Below, in pieces: positions 47,576-56,017 of a stretch of DNA of 64,000 nt. A model generated the notes under the pieces. It worked only from the letters and a program-made list of their open reading frames with translations. It had not been told where the DNA came from and ran no database searches. Source of the stretch: Peteryoungia rhizophila. GTDB taxonomy: Bacteria > Pseudomonadota > Alphaproteobacteria > Rhizobiales > Rhizobiaceae. The stretch lies in NCBI RefSeq assembly GCF_004912145.1, contig NZ_STGT01000001.1:806001-870000 (forward strand), given 5' to 3'. The position numbers and the translations under genes were made by a program. The first letter of the stretch is position 1. Every line of letters starts with the position of its first letter.

Positions 47576-48016
47576 ATGGCGATCCGCAAAATCATAATGA
47601 CAGCCCTGACGGTCACGGTTCTGTCGTTCGGACATTCGGCCGCAGAGGCGCAGCAGCCCAGCCAGGATCGCTACAGTCTGGAAAGATCCGAAAGCGGTTT
47701 TGTGCGGCTCGACCGTCAGACGGGTGCCGTCACCCTCTGCACCGAGGCCGAGGGAACGCTGACCTGCCGGATGGCGGCCGACGAACGGGCGGCCTATGAC
47801 GAAGATCTCGCGCGGCTCGAAAAGCGGATGGAGGCGCTGGAAAAGCAGATCGCCGGCGGGACGGCGGCCAAGAGCGGCGATTTGCCCAGCGACGCAGAGA
47901 TCGACCGCTCGATCGGCATCATGGAGCGCTTCATGCGCGCCTTCTTCAACCTGGTGCAAGAGTTCCAGGGCGAGGAACAGCGAACAGAACCAGGGACAAT
48001 TCCCGACCGGACCTGA
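47576..48016 (+). CDS. Exported hypothetical protein with coiled coil
   Basis: A 146-aa protein with a signal peptide (MAIRKIIMTALTVTVLSFGHSAAEA). A short beta part (RSESGFVRLDRQTGAVTLCT..CR) contains a two-Cys pair, followed by a charged coiled-coil helix (DLARLEKRMEALEKQI) and an Asp/Glu-rich tail with SIGIMERFMRAFFNLVQEF. AGGAGGAG precedes the start. No family recognised; likely periplasmic. Upstream gap of 98 bp to the divergent DUF952 gene. Confidence 0.75.
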   Translation: MAIRKIIMTALTVTVLSFGHSAAEAQQPSQDRYSLERSESGFVRLDRQTGAVTLCTEAEGTLTCRMAADERAAYDEDLARLEKRMEALEKQIAGGTAAKSGDLPSDAEIDRSIGIMERFMRAFFNLVQEFQGEEQRTEPGTIPDRT

Positions 48017-48137
48017 CGTTCGTCAAGACCAATTCTCTCATTCGTTGCACGACCATTGTCTAGCGGCTCGGCAAGCGCTAAAAGGACTGCACGCATCCGT
48101 GCGCAATATGACATCGCTCTTGGGAGGGGGCTTTGAC

Positions 48138-48785
48138 ATGGCTGAATCCACTTTCATCATCGCCGACGACCATCCGCTGTTCCGTGGCGCCCTGCGCCAG
48201 GCCGTGAGCGGTATCGATGGCACGCAAACGATCATCGAGGCCGGCGATTTCGAAGCCGCGCGCAAGGCAGCGGCGAACCATCCAGATGCCGACCTGATGC
48301 TACTCGACCTCGCCATGCCCGGCGTCTCCGGATTTTCGGGGCTTATGGCATTGCGGGCCGAATTCGCCAGCCTGCCGCTGGTGATCGTGTCGGCGACAGA
48401 CGACCCCGTCACCGTCCGTCGCGCGCTCGAGCTCGGCGCCTCCGGCTTCATCTCGAAATCTGCCGGTATCGAAGAGATCCGGGCCGCCATGCAGTCCGTG
48501 CTCGAGGGCGACATTGCCACGCCGGCGAGCTATCATGGGGGCCAGGAAACCGATCCTGATGTCGCCGACCTCATCAATCGCCTTCGCACGCTGACACCAC
48601 AGCAGAGCCGCGTGCTCGGCATGCTGGGAGAAGGCCTGCTCAACAAGCAGATCGCCTATGAGCTCGGCGTGTCGGAAGCGACGATCAAGGCGCATGTCTC
48701 CGCCATCCTCCTGAAGCTCAAGGTCGACAGCCGAACCCAGGCCGTGATCCAGCTGGGCAAGATCAACATGGCCATGGTCGCCTGA
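48138..48785 (+). CDS. LuxR-type (NarL) response regulator
   Basis: A 215-aa regulator. The receiver domain starts FIIADDHPLFRGALRQAVSG, with phospho-acceptor Asp57 (LMLLDLAMPGVSGF). The C-terminal LuxR HTH is LTPQQSRVLGMLGEGLLNKQIAYELGVSEATIKAHVSAILLKLKV. GGGAGGGGG precedes the start. No sensor kinase is adjacent, so it is an orphan here; the symporter-type hybrid kinase at 19247 belongs to a type that in other bacteria works with such regulators, and is one candidate. Confidence 0.92.
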   Translation: MAESTFIIADDHPLFRGALRQAVSGIDGTQTIIEAGDFEAARKAAANHPDADLMLLDLAMPGVSGFSGLMALRAEFASLPLVIVSATDDPVTVRRALELGASGFISKSAGIEEIRAAMQSVLEGDIATPASYHGGQETDPDVADLINRLRTLTPQQSRVLGMLGEGLLNKQIAYELGVSEATIKAHVSAILLKLKVDSRTQAVIQLGKINMAMVA

Positions 48786-48908
48786 TCTCCTGACGGCTAA
48801 AGAGGATTTTATTCCTTTTTACCTTTACTAAGCTTGGCCCCTCGTCTATGGTTTTGACCATTGCCGGACCGGGGATCCAATGCGTTCCGGCGCTGAAGAG
48901 GCGCGAAC

Positions 48909-49577
48909 ATGCTTTCGCATGACAGCATATGGACCGCGATCGATCGGCTGGCGGAGCAGCATTCGCTGACGCCGTCAGGTCTTGCGCGCCGCGCCGGGCT
49001 CGACCCCACCTCCTTCAACAAATCCAAACGCGTCGGTGCCGACGGGCGCATGCGCTGGCCCTCGACCGAATCCATCGCCAAGGTGCTCGAAGCAACCGGC
49101 GCCAGCCTCGATCAGTTCATGCGCCATGTCTCGCCGGACGGCTTTCGCGGCAGCCCCCTGCCCCAGGGGAGTTTTCCGCCGCAGGCAAGCTCGATCCCCC
49201 TGCTCGGCATGGCCCAGGCCGGTGCGGGCGGCTTCTTCGACGATGGTGGTTTCCCGGCGGGCCAGGGCTGGGATCTCGTCGAGTTTCCGGCAGCGCCAGG
49301 CCGCAACAACGGCGTCTATGCCCTGGAGGTCCAAGGCGAGAGCATGAAGCCGCTCTACCGCGATGGCGACATTCTGATCGTCGAACCCGGCGCCCAAGTG
49401 CGACGCGGGGACCGCGTCGTGGTCAAGACCCGCGAAGGCGAAGTCATGGCGAAAATCCTCGCCCGCCAGAGCGCCAAGTCGATCGAACTGCAGTCGCTCA
49501 ATCCTGACCATCCGCCGCGCATGCTCGACATGGGCGACGTCGAATGGGTGGCGCGCATCATCTGGGCCAGCCAGTAG
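48909..49577 (+). CDS. HTH/S24 LexA-like regulator
   Basis: A 222-aa protein. An N-terminal HTH-like domain (LTPSGLARRAGLDPTSFNKS) is followed by an S24 peptidase domain with Ser145 (VQGESMKPLYRDGD) and Lys182 (EVMAKIL). The 37-residue spacing equals that of LexA Ser119/Lys156. A possible Ala-Gly cleavage site is in GMAQAGAGGFF. It may therefore self-cleave, perhaps RecA-stimulated. The upstream 123 bp is strikingly AT-rich (TTTTATTCCTTTTTACC) and likely a promoter/operator. It is 12 bp from the next gene. The inducing signal and regulon are unknown. Confidence 0.85.
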   Translation: MLSHDSIWTAIDRLAEQHSLTPSGLARRAGLDPTSFNKSKRVGADGRMRWPSTESIAKVLEATGASLDQFMRHVSPDGFRGSPLPQGSFPPQASSIPLLGMAQAGAGGFFDDGGFPAGQGWDLVEFPAAPGRNNGVYALEVQGESMKPLYRDGDILIVEPGAQVRRGDRVVVKTREGEVMAKILARQSAKSIELQSLNPDHPPRMLDMGDVEWVARIIWASQ

Positions 49578-49589
49578 GAAAACGCACCT

Positions 49590-50303
49590 ATGCGACGCAT
49601 CGTCACCTTCATCGCAGGCGCGATCGGGCTTCTTCTCTGGGCCTACCTCGTCGTGCAGGCCGGTGAGAGCTTCCGCGAGGATCCGGTCGATTACAACATC
49701 GAGGATCTCGACGTGCCGGATCCGTCCGAACTCAACCTGCCGGAGGTCGGCTCGGCCGACGGAGGGGAAATCGAACCCGCCTCGCGAACCGAGACGCGAC
49801 GGCAGGTCCGGGCCATCGAGCCCGACGCCTTTAGCTCGCCGGCCTTTAGCAATACCGGCGACCTGGAGCGGGTCGCGGCACGCGCACCGCTCTCGGAGGC
49901 TGTGCAAAGCGCAAAGCCCAAGGTGGTCCTCCTCCATCGGCCGCTCAGTCTTTCTGCCGGCGTCGTCGCCTTCGGAGGCGAACAGCGCCTGCGGCTTGCC
50001 GATATCATAGAGACCCCGACAGAGCGCAACTGTGTTGCGAGCGACGGCACATCCTGGCCCTGCGGTGCCATGGCGCGCACACAGCAGCGGCTCTTCCTGC
50101 GCAACAGGTCTCTGGCCTGCGAGACGAGTGCCACGGCCTGGCAAGGGGAGATCCGCACGCGCTGCTGGGTTGGCGTGCAGGATGTGTCGTCCTGGCTTGC
50201 TAAATACGGATGGGCGGAGGCGGAACCGGGCTCGGCCCTGATCGCCCTGACGGAAGAAGCCCGCCTCGCCAGACGCGGGCTTTTTGGTGACCCGGCGCAC
50301 TGA
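49590..50303 (+). CDS. Thermonuclease-fold protein, probably inactive
   Basis: A 237-aa protein with an N-terminal membrane anchor (about 3-21, RIVTFIAGAIGLLLWAYLV) and a long polar region. The C-terminal ~110 residues are SNase-like: LRLADIIETPTERNC, GAMARTQQRLFLRN and WLAKYGWAEAEPGSALIALTEEARLARRGLFGDP. The canonical catalytic Arg/Glu pattern (R..GIDAPE...R) is not clear, so nuclease activity is doubtful; rhizobial homologues are annotated as ExoI-like. It follows the S24 regulator by 12 bp, suggesting cotranscription. Confidence 0.7.
   Translation: MRRIVTFIAGAIGLLLWAYLVVQAGESFREDPVDYNIEDLDVPDPSELNLPEVGSADGGEIEPASRTETRRQVRAIEPDAFSSPAFSNTGDLERVAARAPLSEAVQSAKPKVVLLHRPLSLSAGVVAFGGEQRLRLADIIETPTERNCVASDGTSWPCGAMARTQQRLFLRNRSLACETSATAWQGEIRTRCWVGVQDVSSWLAKYGWAEAEPGSALIALTEEARLARRGLFGDPAH
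50257..50285 (+). terminator. Terminator-like hairpin inside the SNase-like 3' end
   Basis: AAGCCCGC and GCGGGCTT form an 8-bp stem with a 10-base loop, followed by T residues. It lies within the last ~15 codons of the coding region, just before the stop at 50301-50303. Confidence 0.6.
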
Positions 50304-50405
50304 GCGAAGGCCGCACGCCCGACAGATCCCTCGGTCGTCACCCTCCCTTGAAACGCTCTGCTGCGCCTCCTACTCTCTGGCCATCGTAACTGGAAAGCAT
50401 CCTCC

Positions 50406-50819
50406 ATGAACAAGCCCGTTTCTCCGGAAGAGTCCCTGATCTTCGTGATGGTCATGGCGTCTGCCGTCGACAATGCCATGGCCGAAAAGGAACTCGTCCG
50501 CATCGGTCAGCTGATCGACATCCTGCCGGTCTTCGACAATTTCGAGAAGGAAAGGTTGATCGAGGTTTCGCAACGCTGCGCCGAGTTGCTGTCGGGCCCT
50601 GAAGGCCTCGACATCGTGCTCGAAACCATTCGCGACGCCCTGCCGGAATGGCTGCACGAAACGGCCTATGCGCTTGCCGTCGAAATCGCCGCAGTCGATC
50701 TCACCGTCCGCCCCGAGGAGGTGCGCCTCCTCCAGCTTCTGCGTGACCGCTTCGGGCTCGACAAGCTCACCTGCGCCGCGATCGAGCGTAGCGCGTCTGC
50801 CCGTTATCGGCGGATCTGA
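50406..50819 (+). CDS. TerB-family tellurite-resistance-like protein
   Basis: A 137-aa all-helical protein with the TerB pattern: ESLIFVMVMASAVDNAMAEKEL at the start and ALAVEIAAVDLTVRPEEVRLLQLLRDRFGLD near the end, where acidic residues suit metal binding. TerB relatives are not all tellurite-related, and no other ter genes are present. It is convergent with the binding-protein gene (6-bp gap). Confidence 0.8.
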   Translation: MNKPVSPEESLIFVMVMASAVDNAMAEKELVRIGQLIDILPVFDNFEKERLIEVSQRCAELLSGPEGLDIVLETIRDALPEWLHETAYALAVEIAAVDLTVRPEEVRLLQLLRDRFGLDKLTCAAIERSASARYRRI

Positions 50820-50825
50820 GCCCGC

Positions 50826-51710
50826 TCAGAAAAGACCGGCCGGGAAGTATCGCAGGTAGATTTCCTCGAGCCGCCCGTCCTTCGAGAGCGCGCCCAGCGC
50901 GCTTTCGAGCGCTGCCGTCAACGCCCCGTCCTGACCGCCGAGCATGATCGTCATGCCCTCACCGAGATGCCGCTCCGACAGCAAGGGACCATCGAGGAAA
51001 CGGCAACAGCCGGCTGCTTGCGGGCTCATCATCCAGAAGGAAAGCTGCAGCGCATCGGCAAAGACGGCCGAAATCTCCTTCTCCTTCAGGGCCTTCATCG
51101 CCGCATCGCGATCCTCGAAGGCGACGCGTTCGATGTTCGGGAAGAAGCTCTCCAGCATAGCGGCATGGGCCGTCTCCTTGACGACCCCCACCTTGCGACC
51201 AAACAGCCCTTCGGCATCTTGCCGCGTCAGGACTTCATCGCTCCGCATCAGGAAGCGTGCCGGCAGCAGGAGATAGGGACGGGTGAAATTGAAGCGCTCG
51301 CGCAGTTCCGGCGTCACCGCCACGCCCGCCATCACCGCTTCACCCTGTTTCGCCTCGAGTGCCTCCGCAAGCTGCGCATAGGGCAGCGCCTGGATCTGGC
51401 AGCGTGTCTGCAGCCCGAGTTCCTCGCACAGCGCCCGGGCGAGATCGATATGGAAGCCCGAGAGCTTACCGCTCTGGTCGGTGAAGTTGAATGGCGGAAA
51501 ATCCGTCGTCGTGAGGAAGCGCAGGCGCAGCACGCCGCTGACATCGGGCCGCACCAAGCGCTCGCGCGCGTCGAACAGCACGGGAAGTTCCGCCTCCTGG
51601 CTCCAGGCCGGTGGCGTGACGAGCCCGCAAAACAGCAGAAACGCCACCAACGGCCTCCACAACCCCATCAAATCTAGGGATGTAACTTTTGCGCGCATCT
51701 TTATCATCAT
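50826..51710 (-). CDS. Periplasmic substrate-binding protein (amino-acid ABC type)
   Basis: A protein of up to 294 aa with a signal peptide (MGLWRPLVAFLLFCGLVTPPAWS, cleavage near SQ-EA) and a type II periplasmic binding fold (FLTTTDFPPFNFTDQSGKLSGFHIDLA, VVKETAHAAMLESFFPN). Such proteins deliver amino acids to an ABC permease; here no permease is adjacent, so it may be an orphan or act as a sensor. The start is uncertain (51710, 51698 or 51668): no good ribosome-binding site is seen, and only 51668 gives a compact signal peptide. It diverges from the glycosyltransferase with a 110-bp gap. Confidence 0.82.
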   Translation of the reverse strand: MMIKMRAKVTSLDLMGLWRPLVAFLLFCGLVTPPAWSQEAELPVLFDARERLVRPDVSGVLRLRFLTTTDFPPFNFTDQSGKLSGFHIDLARALCEELGLQTRCQIQALPYAQLAEALEAKQGEAVMAGVAVTPELRERFNFTRPYLLLPARFLMRSDEVLTRQDAEGLFGRKVGVVKETAHAAMLESFFPNIERVAFEDRDAAMKALKEKEISAVFADALQLSFWMMSPQAAGCCRFLDGPLLSERHLGEGMTIMLGGQDGALTAALESALGALSKDGRLEEIYLRYFPAGLF

Positions 51711-51820
51711 CGTCAGGGGTCAAAGCGGGGCGTCGTTCAGACCGGATGACGTGTAGCAGCTTGGTGTGGACGAGGGAATACGGCCCGCGGATCGTTGCCG
51801 TGCGCCAGGGGCAAACACCG

Positions 51821-53764
51821 ATGCATGATCGACGGAGCGTCACAAGCGCAGCCGGTATGGTCGATTGTGCCCAGCTGAAATCGGAAGCAAGACGGCTGCA
51901 TGTGCTTGGCATTTCCAAACCGCTCATCGCTAAGATGGCACAGCGGGCGGCGGTGAACGGAACCACGGTCGAGACGGAACTGCTGGCAAGTGGCGCGATC
52001 GACGAGGATGCCTATTTCGCCGGCCTAGCCCGCATGTACGGCCTGCCCTTCCTTCCCGAGATCGATCCCGCTCTTGTCGTCGACCATGTTCATGGCGACA
52101 CACAGCTCGCCGAACCTCGCATTCTGCGTCTGCATCACGCGGACAGGCCTCCGGTCATGGCCGTGGCGGCCAATATCCTGCACATGGAAGGTCTCGCGAA
52201 GCGCTTCGGGCGCCATGGAAACGGTGCCGGCAGCCTCGTCGTGACGACCCCCTCCGCGATCCGGCGCGCCATATGGAAAACAGGTGAGAACCGTCGTGTC
52301 GGCCATGCCGTGCGCGGCCTGTTCGATCATCTGCAGCCCCTGTCGGCGCGTCTGGTGGTCACGGGCGACCAGGGTTTCTTCGCCGGCGCCAGCCTTTGCC
52401 TGATCAGCCTGCTCCTGATCTACGTGCCGATGCTCGCCGTGATGCTCGCGCATATGATGCTGTCATTCTTCCACATGGCGGCCCTTTTCCTGCGGATCGC
52501 AGCCGTCTCCCACGGTCGGCACCATCCGCGGCCGCAGCCAGAGGTTTCCTTTGAAAGCCCCGCTGGCGCACTCCCTGTCTACACGGTCATGGTCGCCCTC
52601 TACCGGGAGACAGCGGTCGTGCCGCAACTGATCGCCGCCCTCGATGCGCTCGACTGGCCACGCAGCCTGCTCGACGTGAAGCTGGTCTGCGAGGCCGATG
52701 ATCACGAAACGCTGGAAGCGATCCGGCAGGCGCGCCCCGGCCCGCATATCGAAGTGGTCGAGGTACCCGTCATGGCGCCGCGCACCAAGCCGAAGGCGCT
52801 CACCTATGCGCTATCGGGCGCGCGAGGCGAATTCCTGACGATCTACGATGCCGAGGACCGACCGCATCCGCAGCAACTGCGCGAGGCCCATCATGCCTTC
52901 CGGCTCGGTCCATCCGACCTTGCCTGCCTGCAGTCGCCCCTGGTGATCGATAATGCGGGCGAGAGCTGGATCAGCGCGATCTTCGCGCTGGAATATTCAG
53001 CCCTCTTCCGCCGTCTCCTGCCGGCGCTCGGCTTCTACCGCCTGCCCTTGCCACTCGGTGGCACTTCGAACCATTTCAAGACTGCCCTGCTGAAGGCTAG
53101 CGGCGGCTGGGATCCCTACAACGTCACCGAGGATGCCGATCTCGGCATGCGGCTCTGTCGCATGGGATATCGCACCTCGACGCTGACACTTCCGACCTAC
53201 GAGGACGCGCCGACCGATTTTGCCGTCTGGCTCGCGCAGCGCACCAGGTGGTACAAGGGCTGGCTGCAGACATGGCTGGTGCTGATGCGCCATCCCTTGC
53301 GGACTGCGCGCGAAATGGGGCCATTCTCCTTCTTCGTCTTCCAGCTTCTGGTCGGTGGCATGCTGGTCGCAGCACTCAGCCATCCCGGCCTGCTGGTCTT
53401 CATCACGCTCTCGGTCCTATCGCTGATGCAGATCCCGGCGCCGCAGCCGAACGTCTTCACGACGATGATGCTCGTCATGGACATCTTCAACATCCTCGGC
53501 AGCTATGCCGTCTTCTTCGTTCTGGGTGCCACTCCGATGACCGACCGGGAAAAGAAGGGCATGGGATGGAAATGGGCGATGATCCCCGTCTACTGGATGG
53601 CCGTGTCACTCGCCGCATGGAAGGCGGTGCTCGAACTCAGGCTCAAGCCCTTCCACTGGAACAAGACACCGCACCAGCCGCGCCGCAGCGCAACGCTTCA
53701 GCACAGCCTGGCTCAGACGAACCAGGCGGTCGCGACGTTCACGTCTTCGTCCGAGAGTGTGTGA
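51821..53764 (+). CDS. Membrane glycosyltransferase family 2 with N-terminal GspE-like domain
   Basis: A 647-aa protein. The N-terminal ~150 residues resemble the N-domain of type II secretion ATPases (AIDEDAYFAGLARMYGLPF). Two membrane helices follow (about 185-225, CLISLLLIYVPMLAVMLAHM). The GT2 catalytic core has VCEADDHETLEAI, a DxD-type IYDAED, EDADLGMRL and the Q-x-x-RW motif QRTRWYKGW, as in processive cellulose-synthase-like enzymes. C-terminal membrane helices complete it. Product unknown; perhaps a surface polysaccharide or glycolipid. Start at 51821 is chosen for AGGGG upstream. Its 3' end overlaps the convergent VOC gene by 52 bp. Confidence 0.85.
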   Translation: MHDRRSVTSAAGMVDCAQLKSEARRLHVLGISKPLIAKMAQRAAVNGTTVETELLASGAIDEDAYFAGLARMYGLPFLPEIDPALVVDHVHGDTQLAEPRILRLHHADRPPVMAVAANILHMEGLAKRFGRHGNGAGSLVVTTPSAIRRAIWKTGENRRVGHAVRGLFDHLQPLSARLVVTGDQGFFAGASLCLISLLLIYVPMLAVMLAHMMLSFFHMAALFLRIAAVSHGRHHPRPQPEVSFESPAGALPVYTVMVALYRETAVVPQLIAALDALDWPRSLLDVKLVCEADDHETLEAIRQARPGPHIEVVEVPVMAPRTKPKALTYALSGARGEFLTIYDAEDRPHPQQLREAHHAFRLGPSDLACLQSPLVIDNAGESWISAIFALEYSALFRRLLPALGFYRLPLPLGGTSNHFKTALLKASGGWDPYNVTEDADLGMRLCRMGYRTSTLTLPTYEDAPTDFAVWLAQRTRWYKGWLQTWLVLMRHPLRTAREMGPFSFFVFQLLVGGMLVAALSHPGLLVFITLSVLSLMQIPAPQPNVFTTMMLVMDIFNILGSYAVFFVLGATPMTDREKKGMGWKWAMIPVYWMAVSLAAWKAVLELRLKPFHWNKTPHQPRRSATLQHSLAQTNQAVATFTSSSESV

Positions 53765-55257
53765 TCGCCAGCGATGCTCACCAGCGTGACCTGCGCGCCG
53801 CGGTCTCGCAATTGCTCAGTGAGGATTTTGCCCTCGCCGGCCGCGGGATCGTCCGACCCTATAATGATCCGGATATGCGTGCCCGAAAGATCGGTTTCGG
53901 GCGGGCCACTCAGGACTGGCACGGGCCTCAGAAGCAGAGCCTCGCGAACGAGACCCGGATGCAGCATGATCGCCGCCGCGAGAAAATTCGCGCCGTTGGA
54001 ATAGCCGGCGAAACGCAGGAGCGCATCATCGAGGTCATAGGCATGTCTGGCGTCCTCGACAAAGGCGGCAAATGCTTGCGCTTCGGCAACGATGTCCTTC
54101 TGGTCGAAGTCGCGGGGGCCGAAGCGACGGAAGAAGCGGGCGACACCTTCCTCCGTCGCGCGCCCCCTGAGGCTGATCAGCGTCGCTAAGGGTGCGATCT
54201 TGCGTCCGAAGGGCAGAAGACTTGCTTCGTTGCCACCCGTTCCATGCAGCAGGACGAGGGCCGTTCCATCCGGCGCCTCGGGCTCGTGGATACGATGCAC
54301 GAAGGGCAGGTCGCGATAGACGGTGCGCGGCTCGCCCGGAAGCCCGAATTGCGGCAGCATCGGCACGATGTCTTCCGGCCGCAGATGAAAATGCTCGGGG
54401 ATGAAGAGCCGGCTGCCGAGCGTGTCCAGCGGTTCGTCGAGCGCAAAGCCCGGGCCATCGGAGGCGAGTTCGATCAGGCCGCCTGCAGGCTCGCGGACAT
54501 AGAGCGAATAGAAGTATTTGCGGTCATGCATATTGATCGTGTCGTCGCCGCGAGACCTCAGATCGACCGCTTGCGCTTCGACGGCCGTGCGATCGGGCAA
54601 GCGCAGCGCAACGTGATCGATGGCACCGGTTCCGGGTGCGGCCGGCCAGAAGCCCGTCGCATCGCGCACATCAACCACCTGACCGCTACCGGAATCCAGA
54701 CGGGTAATCGTACCTTCCGTCGCTGCCGTCTCGAAGCCGGCATGGCGGACGAGAAAGTCGGCGGTCTGCGCCGGCTTCTCCGACAGTAGCGTCGCGCCCC
54801 TGAGGCGGGTGATCGCATCCTTCGCCTCGATACCACGCACGGCCCAGGCGGCACCGGGCTCCACCTCTGTCGTGCCGACCAACTTGACGATGATGCCGTC
54901 AGGGTCGGTCAGCCTCAGCACCGGTTCGCCGAATTCGGTCGCTGGACCCGTGGCCGTCACGCCGAACTGCAGGGCGCGGGTCAGCCAGAAGCCGATCGCC
55001 TCCGGATGAATGACAAAGGCGATCTCGCTCGCCGCGCCATGGCCGACGCGGCCGCGGGAGCCGTCTTCCCAGGCGAGGAAGGTGACCAGCGAGCCGGGGC
55101 TTGCGACAGCATCGCCGTAAAACAGATGGAGCTGGGCTGCGTCCTCGAAACCACCGGTGCGCTTGACCAGACGCAGGCCGAGAAAGCCGCAATAGAAATC
55201 GACGTTTGCCTGGATCTTGCGGGTGATCGCCGTGATGTGGTGCAGGCCGCTGGTCAT
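53713..55257 (-). CDS. VOC ring-cleaving dioxygenase fused to esterase
   Basis: A 514-aa fusion. Residues about 1-310 hold two VOC modules (HHITAITRKI with His6, DHVALRLP with His215, LIELAS with Glu263) similar to MhqO/LinE-type extradiol dioxygenases. Residues about 330-514 are an alpha/beta hydrolase: LVLLHGTGGNEASLL, Ser420 in GYSNGANF, Asp470 and His499 (AGDHTLS), similar to MhqD-type carboxylesterases. In Bacillus subtilis these are separate genes of the mhqNOD quinone-stress operon; here they are one protein. It is divergent from an FMN reductase with 54 bp between starts. Action on quinones or hydroquinones is inferred. Confidence 0.85.
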   Translation of the reverse strand: MTSGLHHITAITRKIQANVDFYCGFLGLRLVKRTGGFEDAAQLHLFYGDAVASPGSLVTFLAWEDGSRGRVGHGAASEIAFVIHPEAIGFWLTRALQFGVTATGPATEFGEPVLRLTDPDGIIVKLVGTTEVEPGAAWAVRGIEAKDAITRLRGATLLSEKPAQTADFLVRHAGFETAATEGTITRLDSGSGQVVDVRDATGFWPAAPGTGAIDHVALRLPDRTAVEAQAVDLRSRGDDTINMHDRKYFYSLYVREPAGGLIELASDGPGFALDEPLDTLGSRLFIPEHFHLRPEDIVPMLPQFGLPGEPRTVYRDLPFVHRIHEPEAPDGTALVLLHGTGGNEASLLPFGRKIAPLATLISLRGRATEEGVARFFRRFGPRDFDQKDIVAEAQAFAAFVEDARHAYDLDDALLRFAGYSNGANFLAAAIMLHPGLVREALLLRPVPVLSGPPETDLSGTHIRIIIGSDDPAAGEGKILTEQLRDRGAQVTLVSIAGDHTLSDEDVNVATAWFV

Positions 55258-55311
55258 CGCATTCTCCCTGTTCTACCCTCCCTTACAACAAATCGAGACA
55301 AGGAAAAGATC

Positions 55312-55863
55312 ATGGTGGCATTGCTCGGCATTTCGGGAAGCCTTCGCAAGGGCTCGCTCAATACAGCGCTGCTGAAGGCCGCGACAGACATCAAGGCCGA
55401 GGAGTACACGCTGGAGGCTGCGGGCATCCACGGCATCCCACTCTATGACGGAGACCTCGAAGAAGCCGAAGGCATCCCTGCCGCCGTCACGGCCCTGAAG
55501 GAGAAGATCATCGCCGCCGACGGCGTGATCCTGTTCACGCCCGAATACAACAATGGCATCCCCGGCGCCTTCAAGAATACCATCGACTGGTTGTCACGCC
55601 CCTCCTCCGACATCGGCAAAGTCTTCGGCAACAAACCCTTCGCCCTTGTCGGCGCCTCCCCCGGCAATTTCGGCACGCTGCTCAGCCAGAACGCCTGGCT
55701 CTCGGTCCTGCACACGCTCGGCTGCCGGACATTTTCGGAGAAGCGGCTGATGGTGTCGCGGGCGCATACGCTGTTTGACGGCGAGGGAAATCTCACGGAC
55801 GAAGCGACGGCCAAGCGGCTCGGCGACCTGCTGGTCGCGTTTGCGCGGTTTGCGGGAAAATAA
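55312..55863 (+). CDS. NADPH-dependent FMN reductase (quinone reductase type)
   Basis: A 183-aa flavodoxin-fold reductase. LLGISGSLRKGSLNTALLKA carries the FMN-phosphate loop, and ILFTPEYNNGIPGAFKNTIDWLSR the family signature. Members (ChrR-like) reduce quinones or chromate. AAGGAAAAG precedes the start. It shares the 54-bp divergent promoter with the VOC-esterase fusion, suggesting a joint role in quinone detoxification. Confidence 0.9.
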   Translation: MVALLGISGSLRKGSLNTALLKAATDIKAEEYTLEAAGIHGIPLYDGDLEEAEGIPAAVTALKEKIIAADGVILFTPEYNNGIPGAFKNTIDWLSRPSSDIGKVFGNKPFALVGASPGNFGTLLSQNAWLSVLHTLGCRTFSEKRLMVSRAHTLFDGEGNLTDEATAKRLGDLLVAFARFAGK

Positions 55864-55873
55864 GGAGGAAAGC

Positions 55874-55947
55874 TGGAGCGGGTGAAGGGAATCGAACCCT
55901 CGTATTCAGCTTGGGAAGCTGCTGCTCTACCATTGAGCTACACCCGC
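55874..55947 (-). tRNA. tRNA-Gly (anticodon CCC)
   Basis: A 74-nt cloverleaf on the minus strand. GCGGGTG pairs with CACCCGC, the anticodon loop TTCCCAA gives CCC, the T arm carries GGTTCGATTCC, and the CCA end is encoded. The sequence closely follows E. coli tRNA-Gly(CCC). The outermost anticodon-stem pair looks like a mismatch, which is minor. Confidence 0.96.
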
Positions 55948-56017
55948 GACGGGGAGAGGAATCCAACAGTTCGCTGCCGGTGTCAAGCGCCAGCGGCCGG
56001 CTTGGACGTGGCCCAGA

